Shown: positions 45,209 to 54,097 of the stretch, piece by piece
Position numbering within the stretch: position 1 is the first letter of the stretch
Layout: each line of letters begins with the position of its first letter
Origin: an uncultured Desulfobacter sp.
Lineage (GTDB): Bacteria; Desulfobacterota; Desulfobacteria; Desulfobacterales; Desulfobacteraceae
Length of the DNA: 64,000 bases
Assembly (NCBI RefSeq): GCF_963665355.1
Contig: NZ_OY762229.1
Span: 4,216,001-4,280,000, forward strand
Direction: 5' to 3'
Position numbers and translations under genes: made by a program
The notes under the pieces: model-generated
Told to the model about the DNA's origin: nothing
The model's database searches: none
What the model saw: only the letters and a program-made list of their open reading frames with translations

Positions 45209-48200
45209 ATGATTGATACCATTTTAAATTCGTTGAAAAAAAACAGACACGCCATGCTTGCCATGGAGAGTACCCCGGCCCCTAAAGCATGGATGATTGC
45301 CCGGTTGTTTTCTCATATGAACCAGCCTTTGGTAATTGTTTTGCCGGATGCAAAAAAAGCCAAGGACTTTATTTGCGATCTTGAATTCTTTATGCCCACG
45401 GACCGGCAGCGTATCATATTTTTTCCCGGCAGCCATTATCCGGGTGCCAAAAATATTTCCTTTTACAAAGATACTTCCGCAGCAAAGCTTGCTGCCCTGT
45501 TCAGCATCAGTGAGACCATCCGGGACAGGTTTCTTCTGGTGACCTATGTGGATCCGCTTTTATCTTTTCTTATGCCCAAAGAAGTCATGACCCAGAGCTT
45601 TGAACTTGTTATGGCCAATGAGGAGATTGACAGGGACGGATTGTTGGAAAAGCTTGAAGCAAGCGGTTATACCAGGGCCACCCTTGTTGAGGATCCCGGA
45701 GAGTATGCTGTCAGAGGAGGTATTGTTGATATATTTTCCCCGGGACAAAAGCAGCCTGTGCGCCTGGAGTTTTTCGGGGATCTTGTGGAATCCATACGCT
45801 ATTTTTCTGCCTACACCCAGCGAGGAACCAAGGAGCTTGCTGAGACAATTATCGTTCCGGCCACCGAAGCTGTGATTACAAAAAAAAGTCTACCCCATGT
45901 CCAGGCCCGGCTGCGCAAGGCCGGTACCGACACCGGACTCAGTGTGGACAGAATCCGTGAGTATGTCAACCAGGTCCGGGATAAGGGACGGTTTGACGGC
46001 ATCGAATCCATGCTGCCCATTGTGTACGACTCTTTATCCACTTTGTTTGATTATTTACCGGCAAATGCCGTTTTTGTACTTGATGATGCAGGGGAACTTC
46101 CCGAGAAAGCAAAAGATTTTTTTGACGGTGTAAAGCATAATTTTAATAGCCTGGCTGATGAAAAACGCCTGAGCCTGCCACCGGAAACAATTTGCCGGGA
46201 CTGGCCGGCCGTTGAACGCGACATTTTTGCCTTTAATACGATCAGTTTTAAACAGATTGTACTGGAACAGGACAGGGCCAAGGCTCAAATTGTTTCCCTG
46301 AAGTGTTCGGATAACCGTGCACTGTCCGAATCCTTGCGGAACAGGACAAAAGATACTACGCCTTTAACCCCTCTGGTGGAATGGATTGAGCAACAGCAGC
46401 AGGATGTAAAATATATTTTGTTTGTGCTCAGCCAGGATGCCCAGGCAAAACGGTTGCATTCCCTTCTTGCACCCTATGGCATAGAGCCTCAATTTTGCCG
46501 TAATTATGCAAGTCTTTTTGACATGAATCCGGGGCTTTATTTTACGGTGGGTAATTTAAGCAGCGGTTTTATCCCGGACCTGGAAAATTTTTCCATTGTC
46601 ACCGAAGAGGAAATATTCGGCAGAAAACGCATCCGGCGCAGGGTATCGGCAAAGCGGGATTTAAAAGCTGAATTCATTGCCCCGGAAGAGCTTAAAGACG
46701 GCGACTTTGTTGTTCATGCAGAGCATGGGGTAGGGCGGTACGAGGGCCTTTGCAGCCTTACTGTATCAGGAATCTCCCAGGATTTTATTTTGCTGGTGTA
46801 TCAGGATGATGACAAACTTTATGTCCCTGTGGACAGAATGGAGGTCATCGGCAAGTATATCGGGGTGGATGGATATACCCCCGTGCTTGATAAAATAGGA
46901 TCCAGATCCTGGACAAACTCCAAGGCCAAGGCTATGGCCGAAGTTGAAAAAATGGCGGCCGACCTGCTTGATTTGTATGCCCGGCGCAAAGTGGCCAAAG
47001 GATTCTCGTTCAGTCGTCCCGATAACTATTATAATGATTTTGAAGCGGGCTTTCCCTTCGAAGAGACAAGGGACCAGCTTCGTGCCATAGATGATGTGCA
47101 TTTGGATATGGAAAAAGATACCCCCATGGACCGGCTGGTCTGCGGGGATGTGGGCTACGGAAAAACCGAAGTGGCCATCCGGGCCGCGTTCAAGGCGGTG
47201 AACGACGGCAAGCAGGTGGCTCTGGTGGTGCCCACAACCATCCTGGCTGAACAGCATCTGAATACCTTTCGGGACCGGTTCAAGAATTATCCGGTCATCA
47301 TCGAATGCCTGTCACGTTTCCGCACGCGAAAGGAACAGACCGATATCTTAAAAAGGACGGTTGCAGGCTCGGTGGATATTGTCATTGGCACCCACAGGCT
47401 TTTGCAAAAGGATGTGGTTTTTAAATCACTGGGGCTTCTGATCATTGACGAGGAACAGCGGTTCGGGGTCAAGCACAAGGAGGCATTGAAGAAGAAACGG
47501 GCTTCGGTGGATGTCCTGGCGCTGTCGGCCACACCCATTCCAAGGACCCTGCACATGTCTTTAACCGGCATGCGGGATATTTCCGTGATTACCACCCCCC
47601 CCGCAGACCGCCAGCCCATCATTTCATACATCACCACCTATGAAGATGCACTTGTGCGGGACGCTGTGACCAAAGAACTGGATAGAAATGGTCAGGTCTT
47701 TTTTGTTCACAACAACATAAAAACCATATTTAAGACAGCTGAAAACATAGAAAAACTTGTGCCACATGCAAAGATCGGCGTGGCCCATGGCAGGTTATCC
47801 GAGGCTGAACTGGAAAAGGCGATGGAAAAGTTCATTAACCAGCAGATCAATGTGCTGGTCTGCACCACCATCATTGAATCGGGTTTGGATATACCCAGTG
47901 CCAACACCATGATCATAGATAAGGCCGAACGTTTCGGCCTGTCCCAGATATACCAACTTCGCGGCCGCATCGGGCGGGGAGACCACCAGGCCTACGCGTA
48001 TCTGTTTATCGAAGATGAGTCCAGGCTCACCAAAGATGCCGGGAAACGGCTGGCAGCACTTATGGAGCACCGGGATCTTGGATCCGGGTTCCAGATTGCC
48101 ATGAAAGATCTTCAGATCCGGGGGGCGGGCACCGCCCTGGGCGCCTCCCAGTCCGGCCACATTGCAGCTGTGGGTTATGATATGTTCCTCAAACTTTTGG

Positions 48201-48703
48201 ACCACGCCGTTAAAGATATGAAGGGGGAGCATGTCACCGAGCCCCTGGAGCCCGAAATCAATGCATCCATGTCTTCAGGTTTTCCCGATGACTACATTGA
48301 ATCCGTGGAACAACGTCTGACCATTTACCGACGGTTGTCAAGATTGAACCGGGTATCGGACATCGCCGACATGAAAAAAGAGCTGGTGGACCGGTATGGC
48401 AGCCTGCCCAAACCCGCTGAGAACATGCTGCTTAAAATTATGCTTAGAATTTTTGCCATCAAGGCCGGAGTTAAACGTCTGGATGTGACCCCGGATATAC
48501 TGGTTCTGGAATTTTCTCCGGACCATATGACCCGTGCCCTGACGGATATTGAGGCTGTTTTGAAAAAAACAGTGGATGCAACGTTTGTCAAGAAAACAAG
48601 TGTCAGGATTCAACTTGGGAATAAACGCAGTAATATTTCAAGGGCGTTACTTGAAACCCGTCAGATTCTTTCCTCTATTTCAGGCTCCCTTTCAGAGACG
48701 TGA
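45209..48703 (+). CDS. mfd: Transcription-repair coupling factor Mfd
   Basis: This 1164-residue protein has the full Mfd layout. The N-terminal UvrB-like module has GGIVDIFSPG. The RNA-polymerase-interacting domain has DFVVHAEHGVGRYEGL. The RecG-like translocase has Walker A GDVGYGKTEV, DEEQRFGV and ESGLDIPSANTMII, and a C-terminal TRCF domain follows. It removes stalled RNA polymerase and recruits UvrA to the damaged template strand. The ATG follows GCTTGAAATACA with no strong ribosome-binding site. It is convergent with the TunR-like gene, 11 bases apart. Confidence 0.97.
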   Translation: MIDTILNSLKKNRHAMLAMESTPAPKAWMIARLFSHMNQPLVIVLPDAKKAKDFICDLEFFMPTDRQRIIFFPGSHYPGAKNISFYKDTSAAKLAALFSISETIRDRFLLVTYVDPLLSFLMPKEVMTQSFELVMANEEIDRDGLLEKLEASGYTRATLVEDPGEYAVRGGIVDIFSPGQKQPVRLEFFGDLVESIRYFSAYTQRGTKELAETIIVPATEAVITKKSLPHVQARLRKAGTDTGLSVDRIREYVNQVRDKGRFDGIESMLPIVYDSLSTLFDYLPANAVFVLDDAGELPEKAKDFFDGVKHNFNSLADEKRLSLPPETICRDWPAVERDIFAFNTISFKQIVLEQDRAKAQIVSLKCSDNRALSESLRNRTKDTTPLTPLVEWIEQQQQDVKYILFVLSQDAQAKRLHSLLAPYGIEPQFCRNYASLFDMNPGLYFTVGNLSSGFIPDLENFSIVTEEEIFGRKRIRRRVSAKRDLKAEFIAPEELKDGDFVVHAEHGVGRYEGLCSLTVSGISQDFILLVYQDDDKLYVPVDRMEVIGKYIGVDGYTPVLDKIGSRSWTNSKAKAMAEVEKMAADLLDLYARRKVAKGFSFSRPDNYYNDFEAGFPFEETRDQLRAIDDVHLDMEKDTPMDRLVCGDVGYGKTEVAIRAAFKAVNDGKQVALVVPTTILAEQHLNTFRDRFKNYPVIIECLSRFRTRKEQTDILKRTVAGSVDIVIGTHRLLQKDVVFKSLGLLIIDEEQRFGVKHKEALKKKRASVDVLALSATPIPRTLHMSLTGMRDISVITTPPADRQPIISYITTYEDALVRDAVTKELDRNGQVFFVHNNIKTIFKTAENIEKLVPHAKIGVAHGRLSEAELEKAMEKFINQQINVLVCTTIIESGLDIPSANTMIIDKAERFGLSQIYQLRGRIGRGDHQAYAYLFIEDESRLTKDAGKRLAALMEHRDLGSGFQIAMKDLQIRGAGTALGASQSGHIAAVGYDMFLKLLDHAVKDMKGEHVTEPLEPEINASMSSGFPDDYIESVEQRLTIYRRLSRLNRVSDIADMKKELVDRYGSLPKPAENMLLKIMLRIFAIKAGVKRLDVTPDILVLEFSPDHMTRALTDIEAVLKKTVDATFVKKTSVRIQLGNKRSNISRALLETRQILSSISGSLSET

Positions 48704-48714
48704 CCCTGTTTTTT

Positions 48715-49824
48715 TTAATCGACATTCAGCACGACGGCAAAGCAGCTGAACGCGGCCCAGACCCAATCACCGATACCAAGGCCCAGCCAGCGGCTGCTCT
48801 GGGTTGACACTATGGCGCATATTGTTGTTCCGTCGTTGATGCGTATTGTGTACTCGGTATTGATCTTTCCTGCATTGATCTGTTCGATCACGCCCAAAAA
48901 ACGGTTTTCAGCAGTGCATTTCGGCTCCTGTTTTCCACAGTACAGGCAGACCAAAGGTGCCTTGACTTCGGCCATAATCAACCGCCCTTCTTTTAATGCA
49001 AGTCTTTCCACACTGCTGTTGGTGATCACAGCCTCAATGGTGTCTCCCCCGGCAGTTGTCAAGGCGATCTGGGTCTGGATATCCCCTTTTTGAAGCTTTT
49101 TTATCTTGCCGTAAAATGAATTTCGGGCACTGGTTTTGCGCGATGCCTCCCTTTCAATGAATAATTTTGTGACCGTGGCGATGTCGTCTTTGGAAAATGA
49201 TACATAGCGACTGGTCAGGTTTATTGTTGAGTGTCCGAGCATCGTCTGAACAGCCGGCATGGGCATATTGCGCTGCATCAATTCCACAGCCCTGGCTTTT
49301 CTGATCATTTCCGGGCCGCCCAGATGCTTGGGAAAACCCAGTGACTGGGCACGCTCATAAAATTTGCGCCGGACAAATCCTGGATCGATATTGAATTGTT
49401 TTTCCAGAAAAGTGCTTAATAATGGATTGTTAAACATTTCTTTGAGTTCAGCCGCAAGGGCAGTGGAAATCCTCACCTGTCTTGGTTCTGTAGAACTTTG
49501 CCCATCCCCGGGGCTGAAATCCACCACTTGGTGGTTAAGATCAATGCTTGAAAATGGATTAAGAGCCAGGATTTCATTTAACTTTGCCCCGGTATACCGA
49601 ATCAGCAGAAAGATAATTAGAATACGCTGACGGGATAATCTCACATCGGTGCGTGGTGTATCCGTGGCCCAGGTCCTGAATTCATGCTCAAGCCGGTCAA
49701 GTTGCACAGAGTCCAGGCATCCGTCTTGTTCCGGGATGGAAACCATTCGTCCCTGGTCCATGCCGCCCTGGGCAGGCTTCTGGCTGATTGATGCCGGCAA
49801 ATTTTCATTTTGGGGGTCATCCAT
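48715..49824 (-). CDS. tunR: TunR-type tungstate/molybdate-responsive regulator (inactive tyrosine recombinase fold plus TOBE domains)
   Basis: This 369-residue protein has a tyrosine-recombinase-like domain (about 25-225) followed by two TOBE/Mop-type oxyanion domains (about 235-300 and 305-369). The recombinase core has lost catalytic residues: the Arg of TGxR is Lys (YTGAKLNE), and the HxxR position reads EMIRKAR, while GHSTIN and RYVSF remain. This matches TunR of sulfate-reducing bacteria, a repressor that uses a Xer-like fold to bind DNA and TOBE domains to bind tungstate. No tup, mod or formate dehydrogenase gene is in the window. The divergent TauE/SafE gene is the likeliest local target. 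Confidence 0.85.
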   Translation of the reverse strand: MDDPQNENLPASISQKPAQGGMDQGRMVSIPEQDGCLDSVQLDRLEHEFRTWATDTPRTDVRLSRQRILIIFLLIRYTGAKLNEILALNPFSSIDLNHQVVDFSPGDGQSSTEPRQVRISTALAAELKEMFNNPLLSTFLEKQFNIDPGFVRRKFYERAQSLGFPKHLGGPEMIRKARAVELMQRNMPMPAVQTMLGHSTINLTSRYVSFSKDDIATVTKLFIEREASRKTSARNSFYGKIKKLQKGDIQTQIALTTAGGDTIEAVITNSSVERLALKEGRLIMAEVKAPLVCLYCGKQEPKCTAENRFLGVIEQINAGKINTEYTIRINDGTTICAIVSTQSSRWLGLGIGDWVWAAFSCFAVVLNVD

Positions 49825-49930
49825 GGGATTCTCTTTTGTTGAAGCGTTGTCCGTATATTTGTCTGTATATCACAGTTGTGCGTTAAAACAGCTGACTTTT
49901 CTTGACAGATGATATCAATGCTTATAAACT

Positions 49931-49956
49931 AACACGAAAATAATTTTTATCGTGTT
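49931..49956. promoter_or_regulatory. Candidate operator between tunR and the TauE/SafE gene
   Basis: A 7-bp perfect inverted repeat (AACACGA at 49931-49937 with TCGTGTT at 49950-49956, 12-base spacer) lies in the 172-base divergent region. The wider context TATAAAC...GTTTATA is also roughly symmetric. The spacing fits a recombinase-fold dimer, but the link to TunR is inference. Confidence 0.35.
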
Positions 49957-49996
49957 TATAACTACCCAACAGAGGTCACATTGAAAGGAAATCAAC

Positions 49997-50962
49997 ATGC
50001 TTTTTGAAACAGCAGGTATTGAAGTTCAACCCTGGATACCACCTCTGGTCGCCTTTGGTATCTCCTTTTTTACCTCCATGGCCGGCGTATCAGGAGCTTT
50101 TCTTTTACTGCCGTTTCAAATGTCGGTTCTGGGGTATGTCAATCCTTCGGTCAGTGCAACCAATCAGGTGTTTAACATTGTCGCCATCCCCAGCGGCGTA
50201 CTCAGATATTGCAAGGAAGGGCGAATGGTGTGGCCTCTGGCCTGGGTTGTGGTGCTGGGCACCCTGCCGGGCGTATTTCTCGGGGCTTTCCTGCGGGTGG
50301 CATATCTGCCGGATCCGGCACAGTTTAAACTGTTTGTCGGTGTTGTCCTGCTTTATATCGGGGGCAAAATGGCAAAAAACCTGCTGAAAAAAAATAAAGA
50401 AGAGGTTGCAAAGCCTGTCATTGAAAGTAAATATGACAAAATTGCGCATGGGCAATGTTTTCAAACGACCTATGAGGACTTGCCCGGTTCATATGAAACG
50501 AAAACGCTCAATACCACACAGTTCGATTTAAAACGCATCAGTTATACGTTCAACGGTGAATCCTTTAGTGTATCGTTTTGGGGGATTTTCAGTCTTAGTC
50601 TTATCGTGGGCATAATAGGTGGGGCGTACGGCATTGGCGGCGGTTCAATTGTTGCGCCGTTTTTTGTGACAATTTTCGGACTGCCGATTTATACGGTGGC
50701 AGGTGCCACACTCATGGGAACCTTTATAACCTCAATAGCCGGTGTTGCCTTCTACCACTTGATTGCGCCTTTTTATCCAACCATGTCCGTAGCCCCTGAC
50801 TGGGGATTGGGGCTTTTGTTCGGGATTGGTGGGATGGCAGGAATGTATCTGGGCGCGTACTGTCAGAAATATGTCCCATCAAGACTGATTAAATTAATGC
50901 TGACAGGTATCATTATCTTTACTGCAACCCGGTACATTGCCCCGTTTTTTTCAGCACCCTGA
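49997..50962 (+). CDS. TauE/SafE (TSUP) family membrane permease
   Basis: This 321-residue membrane protein has about eight hydrophobic segments in two homologous halves. The motifs are FTSMAGVSGAFLLLPFQ near residue 20 and GGAYGIGGGSIVAPFF near 210. A ~75-residue hydrophilic stretch (about 130-200) separates the halves. The substrate is probably a sulfur-containing or other small anion. It is divergent from tunR and may be controlled by it; transport of an oxyanion such as sulfate or tungstate is then possible but unproven. The ribosome-binding site GAAAGGAAATCAAC precedes the ATG. Confidence 0.88.
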   Translation: MLFETAGIEVQPWIPPLVAFGISFFTSMAGVSGAFLLLPFQMSVLGYVNPSVSATNQVFNIVAIPSGVLRYCKEGRMVWPLAWVVVLGTLPGVFLGAFLRVAYLPDPAQFKLFVGVVLLYIGGKMAKNLLKKNKEEVAKPVIESKYDKIAHGQCFQTTYEDLPGSYETKTLNTTQFDLKRISYTFNGESFSVSFWGIFSLSLIVGIIGGAYGIGGGSIVAPFFVTIFGLPIYTVAGATLMGTFITSIAGVAFYHLIAPFYPTMSVAPDWGLGLLFGIGGMAGMYLGAYCQKYVPSRLIKLMLTGIIIFTATRYIAPFFSAP

Positions 50963-51151
50963 ATTGAGCTCTTGACCTGACCTGAAAACCTTTCTATAAG
51001 GTTATTTATGAATCGCCTTTTTTGTATTTTTTGAAAATAGCAGTGATTTTTTAACATACATTAGAAGTGATTCATTTTATAATTAATATTTGGATTGCGG
51101 ACACTGAGTCCGTGTAGAAAAACTAAAGTATGTCGTTTTAAAGGAGAAAAA

Positions 51152-51325
51152 ATGCATAAAATAGACCCCGATGAATGTCAGTCCTGTGGTGCATGCGCAA
51201 GCGCCTGTCCTGTTGAAGCAATAAGTATGCCGGCCGGAAAAAATTACTTCGCGATAAGCGAGGAGTGTATTGATTGCGGAGAATGTGAAGCCGAGTGTGG
51301 GTTTAACGCAATTACTACTGTATAG
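51152..51325 (+). CDS. 2[4Fe-4S] ferredoxin
   Basis: This 57-residue protein has two clostridial-type cluster motifs, CQSCGACASACP and CIDCGECEAECG. The Pro after the second motif is Gly. It is a low-potential electron carrier in the cytoplasm. Start ATG 51152 has AAAGGAG 7 bases upstream; an upstream ATG at 51095 in frame would add 19 residues with no family support. It is monocistronic with its own terminator. Possible partners include Hdr-type complexes, hydrogenase or pyruvate oxidoreductase. Confidence 0.93.
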   Translation: MHKIDPDECQSCGACASACPVEAISMPAGKNYFAISEECIDCGECEAECGFNAITTV

Positions 51326-51373
51326 ATTTATTTTTCTTCGTCCGGCAGTTTTTTATAGTAGTTGGACAGACAC

Positions 51374-51410
51374 AAAAGGACACCTGAATCCTCAGATGTC
51401 CTTTTTTTAT
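51374..51410 (+). terminator. Rho-independent terminator after the ferredoxin gene
   Basis: The inverted repeat 51374-51387 with 51392-51405 (one mismatch, 4-base loop) ends in a run of seven T. It lies between convergent genes and may also stop the aminotransferase transcript. Confidence 0.8.
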
Positions 51411-51445
51411 GAAACAGCTATCGCAGCCAGATAACGGGCAGTGCA

Positions 51446-52285
51446 TCACATGGCTATTGTCCTGTCCGGCTGACCGGACATGGCCGCCATCAGAGCCATG
51501 GTGCCCGGTCCCGGCGCTCCGGTACCGATCACATGGTCATCTACCTGAATCACTGGCACGATTCCTTTGTTGGTTCCGGTGATGAATAGTTCCGAGGCAG
51601 CCAGCATGGTGTCCAGGGGAAGATCCTGCTCAGATACAGGGAATAGTTTTTTCCCAAGAGCCAGAACGGTCTTCCGGGTGATGCCTTTAAGCACACCTTT
51701 TTCGGGAGTGACCAGGGTGCCGTCAACCAGGGCAAACAAATTGCTGGTTGTGCCTTCAAGAACCATTTTGTCCGGGGTCATATACAGTGCTTCCACTGCG
51801 CCTTGGGCCTTTGCCTGTTTCAGTGCCAGGACAGCAGGTATGTAGTTGGTAGCCTTGGCATCCGGGATGGCACGCTGCTGAATAAAGGTGATCACTTTTA
51901 TACCTTTTGTGTACCATTGGGCCGGCAGGGCAGGGATATCCGTTACAAGAACAATCAGCCGGGGATGATCCGCCGGACTGAAAAAGTCAGGGCTGGATCC
52001 GCCTGTCACAAGGATGCGTATATTTGCCTCATCCATGTGAGTATTTTTTTCAAGCAGCTGAAACACAATCTGCTTGATATCTTCTTTGGTCCATGCTGGT
52101 GTAAGACCAATTTTTTCAACCGATGACAACAGCCGGTCAACATGTTCATCAAGGCAATACGGCCTGCCCCCGAAGGTTCTGATAATGTCGCATACGGCAT
52201 AACCCCTGAGCACAGCCAGGTCATCCACAGGGATCACCGCCTGGTCCCAGGGTACAAATTTTCCGTCCACATAAACTGTTTTCAA
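51446..52285 (-). CDS. Class IV aminotransferase (branched-chain/D-amino acid aminotransferase-like)
   Basis: The best start is TTG 52285 (279 residues, AAAGGG 9 bases upstream), giving MKTVYVDGKFVPWDQA as in the family. The longer frame to 52363 adds a hydrophobic stretch without support. PLP fold type IV features are RGYAVCDIIRTFGGRPY, the Lys-containing DAKATNYIPAVLAL, and LEGTTSNLFALVDG. It probably transaminates branched-chain amino acids or D-amino acids; 4-amino-4-deoxychorismate lyase activity is less likely because pabC is fused at 3344-5614. It is divergent from the EI24-like gene. Confidence 0.87.
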   Translation of the reverse strand: MKTVYVDGKFVPWDQAVIPVDDLAVLRGYAVCDIIRTFGGRPYCLDEHVDRLLSSVEKIGLTPAWTKEDIKQIVFQLLEKNTHMDEANIRILVTGGSSPDFFSPADHPRLIVLVTDIPALPAQWYTKGIKVITFIQQRAIPDAKATNYIPAVLALKQAKAQGAVEALYMTPDKMVLEGTTSNLFALVDGTLVTPEKGVLKGITRKTVLALGKKLFPVSEQDLPLDTMLAASELFITGTNKGIVPVIQVDDHVIGTGAPGPGTMALMAAMSGQPDRTIAM

Positions 52286-52383
52286 TGCAATTGCCCTTTG
52301 TAAAATTGAAAAATAGAGCCAGGTATAGTAAAAACCGGTAATTAATATATACACCCCCCTCAAGGTTTCAAGGAGAAGAACAC

Positions 52384-53100
52384 ATGGAATTGATTGAAGG
52401 CATTCGATACAATATTAAGGGCGCAGCCCTGGCGTTAAGAACACCCTCCCTTTTAATACTCGGTCTGATAAGATTTGCAGCAGTATTTCTGCTGGCCCTT
52501 GTTTTGTCCGGCATGGTGCTGTACTGGCACAATGACATCCTTTCCATGATATGGCAGATGCCCGAGTCCCGATGGCTTATCTGGCTGTGGCATATTGTTT
52601 CCTGGATTCTGACAATTATGCTGATGGCGTTTTCCATGCTGTCATCCTATCTGATTGCCCAAGTTTTTTTCTGTGTTTTCATCATGGATTATATGTCCCG
52701 GATCACAGAGCGCATGGTGCTTGGCCGGGAAACGCCTGGTGCCCATACATCCATATTCGGTATGTTCGGATATCTGATTCGCCAGGAAATTCCCAGGGCT
52801 TTATTGCCGGTGCTGATATCTGTTGCCCTGATGGTCATCGGTCTGTTTACGCCTGTAAGTCTTGTCATTATCGCCGTTTCATCTGTGGCGGCAGGTGTCT
52901 TTCTGGCCTGGGACAATACGGATCTTGTTCCTGCCAGGCGCATGGTGCCCTTTAAAGATAGGCTTGGATTCCTAAAGAAAAATTTGTTTTTCCACATCGG
53001 GTTTGGCCTGTTGTTTCTTGTACCCTGGATCAATATCTTTTTTCTTTCATTTGCCCCGGTGGGTGCTACCTTATATTATATAGACAACCAGAAATTATAG
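52384..53100 (+). CDS. EI24/CysZ-like membrane protein
   Basis: This 238-residue protein has about four to six membrane helices. It starts MELIEGIRYNIKGAALALR and ends with the conserved FLSFAPVGATLYYID, as in the EI24 (PF07264) family that includes CysZ, a sulfate permease of some bacteria. A sulfate-uptake role would suit this organism but is not shown. AAGGAGAAGAACAC precedes the ATG. The CULT gene follows 14 bases later, so they are probably co-transcribed. Confidence 0.85.
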   Translation: MELIEGIRYNIKGAALALRTPSLLILGLIRFAAVFLLALVLSGMVLYWHNDILSMIWQMPESRWLIWLWHIVSWILTIMLMAFSMLSSYLIAQVFFCVFIMDYMSRITERMVLGRETPGAHTSIFGMFGYLIRQEIPRALLPVLISVALMVIGLFTPVSLVIIAVSSVAAGVFLAWDNTDLVPARRMVPFKDRLGFLKKNLFFHIGFGLLFLVPWINIFFLSFAPVGATLYYIDNQKL

Positions 53101-53114
53101 ACAAAGACAAAAAC

Positions 53115-53510
53115 ATGGCTTTGGATTTTATCTGTAAAAAAACAGACAGGCAGATACAGGGAAAAAGTGAACTTGAATCCAAGCATAAGTTCGAACCTGC
53201 TATTTTGTGCAAGAACTGCAATGCAGTTGTGACAAAACCTGAATTTGCAATGCTTTCGGAACAAGGCTTTTCCCAGGCCTTTGCCAATCCTGCAGGAATT
53301 GTATTTGAAATCGGATGTTTTTCCGAAGCATCAGGTTGCTACCAGGGTTCCGGGCCGTCCAGCGAATTTACATGGTATCCAGGATACGACTGGTGCATTG
53401 GTATCTGCCGCAACTGCACATTTCATCTGGGATGGATTTTTCTGCCTGTCCGGAAAGGTCCATCTTCAAAATTTTATGGATTGATTTTGGACCATCTTAT
53501 CTTTCCATAA
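53115..53510 (+). CDS. Bacterial CULT-domain (cereblon-like) protein
   Basis: This 131-residue single-domain protein carries the marks of the CULT domain, the ligand-binding domain of cereblon. Zinc ligands are C32-x2-C35 and C98-x2-C101. The three cage tryptophans are W87, W93 and W107 in FTWYPGYDW and HLGWIF. FANPAGIVFEIGCF is the conserved beta-hairpin region. In cereblon the Trp cage binds thalidomide-type glutarimides and C-terminal cyclic imides; the bacterial role is not established. It is co-directional with, and 14 bases from, the EI24-like gene. No Lon-like domain is attached. Confidence 0.88.
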   Translation: MALDFICKKTDRQIQGKSELESKHKFEPAILCKNCNAVVTKPEFAMLSEQGFSQAFANPAGIVFEIGCFSEASGCYQGSGPSSEFTWYPGYDWCIGICRNCTFHLGWIFLPVRKGPSSKFYGLILDHLIFP

Positions 53511-54097
53511 TGTCCATGCCGCACTCTTTTTCTTTTCAATGTGGATGAAATTGGCAAACAACTATTTAAAATACAAATGAAATATATATGAATTGTTGAT
53601 TTTTTTCACAGGAATAATCTCCCAAACGACGATCAGGAAAGGTGTTTCAGCATTAATAAGTAATCATTTTACATGTGATTTATTATCTGCTATAGAATCA
53701 TTGGTTAAATAAAATAGAAGGTAGATAGCAGTTCCACCGTGCCTTGAGGGTACCTGATTTGACTGCCCAATCCAGAATCGGGCAGCATTAAGATAGGGAT
53801 ATTGGCTATGGGTTTTCGAAAAAAACTTGTTCTCAAGAATTTCGCTGAGTCAGCATTTTCTTTAGAAGTTAGCAATAACCCTTTTGTGATACCCGCAACC
53901 AACAATTTAATGAACATTTCGCTGTTACATCGTTGTCATACAGATATTAAGCTGTCTGCAGCGCTGTGCAGCAGGGATAGGCACAATCCGTTGATGATCT
54001 AGGCAAGAAAGCATCCATTGCCTGTCTTGTACCTGATGATACACGTTTACAGGAGATGGATACACATGGATATTAACTGATAACGTTAAGGTTACAC
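53511..54097. other. Intergenic region upstream of the hdrA2 operon
   Basis: These 587 bases should contain the promoter of the hdrA2-mvhD-metVF set. The AT-rich first part holds nothing recognised. A 66-codon frame (53802-54002) lacks a ribosome-binding site and any known motif, so it is not called. A short inverted repeat (CTGCCC...GGGCAG near 53763-53785) has no T run. No riboswitch was recognised. Confidence 0.45.

Noticed and set aside
44212..49824. An integrative element suggested by two recombinase-like genes
   Set aside because: XerD is a housekeeping recombinase and the second is a catalytically dead regulator; mfd lies between them and no attachment-site repeats were seen.
50987..51003. 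A 6-bp hairpin (AACCTT/AAGGTT) after the second TauE/SafE gene
   Set aside because: The stem is short and AT-rich; it could be a weak terminator but is not distinguishable from chance.
53802..54002. A 66-codon frame upstream of hdrA2
   Set aside because: No ribosome-binding site, no family resemblance and atypical composition.
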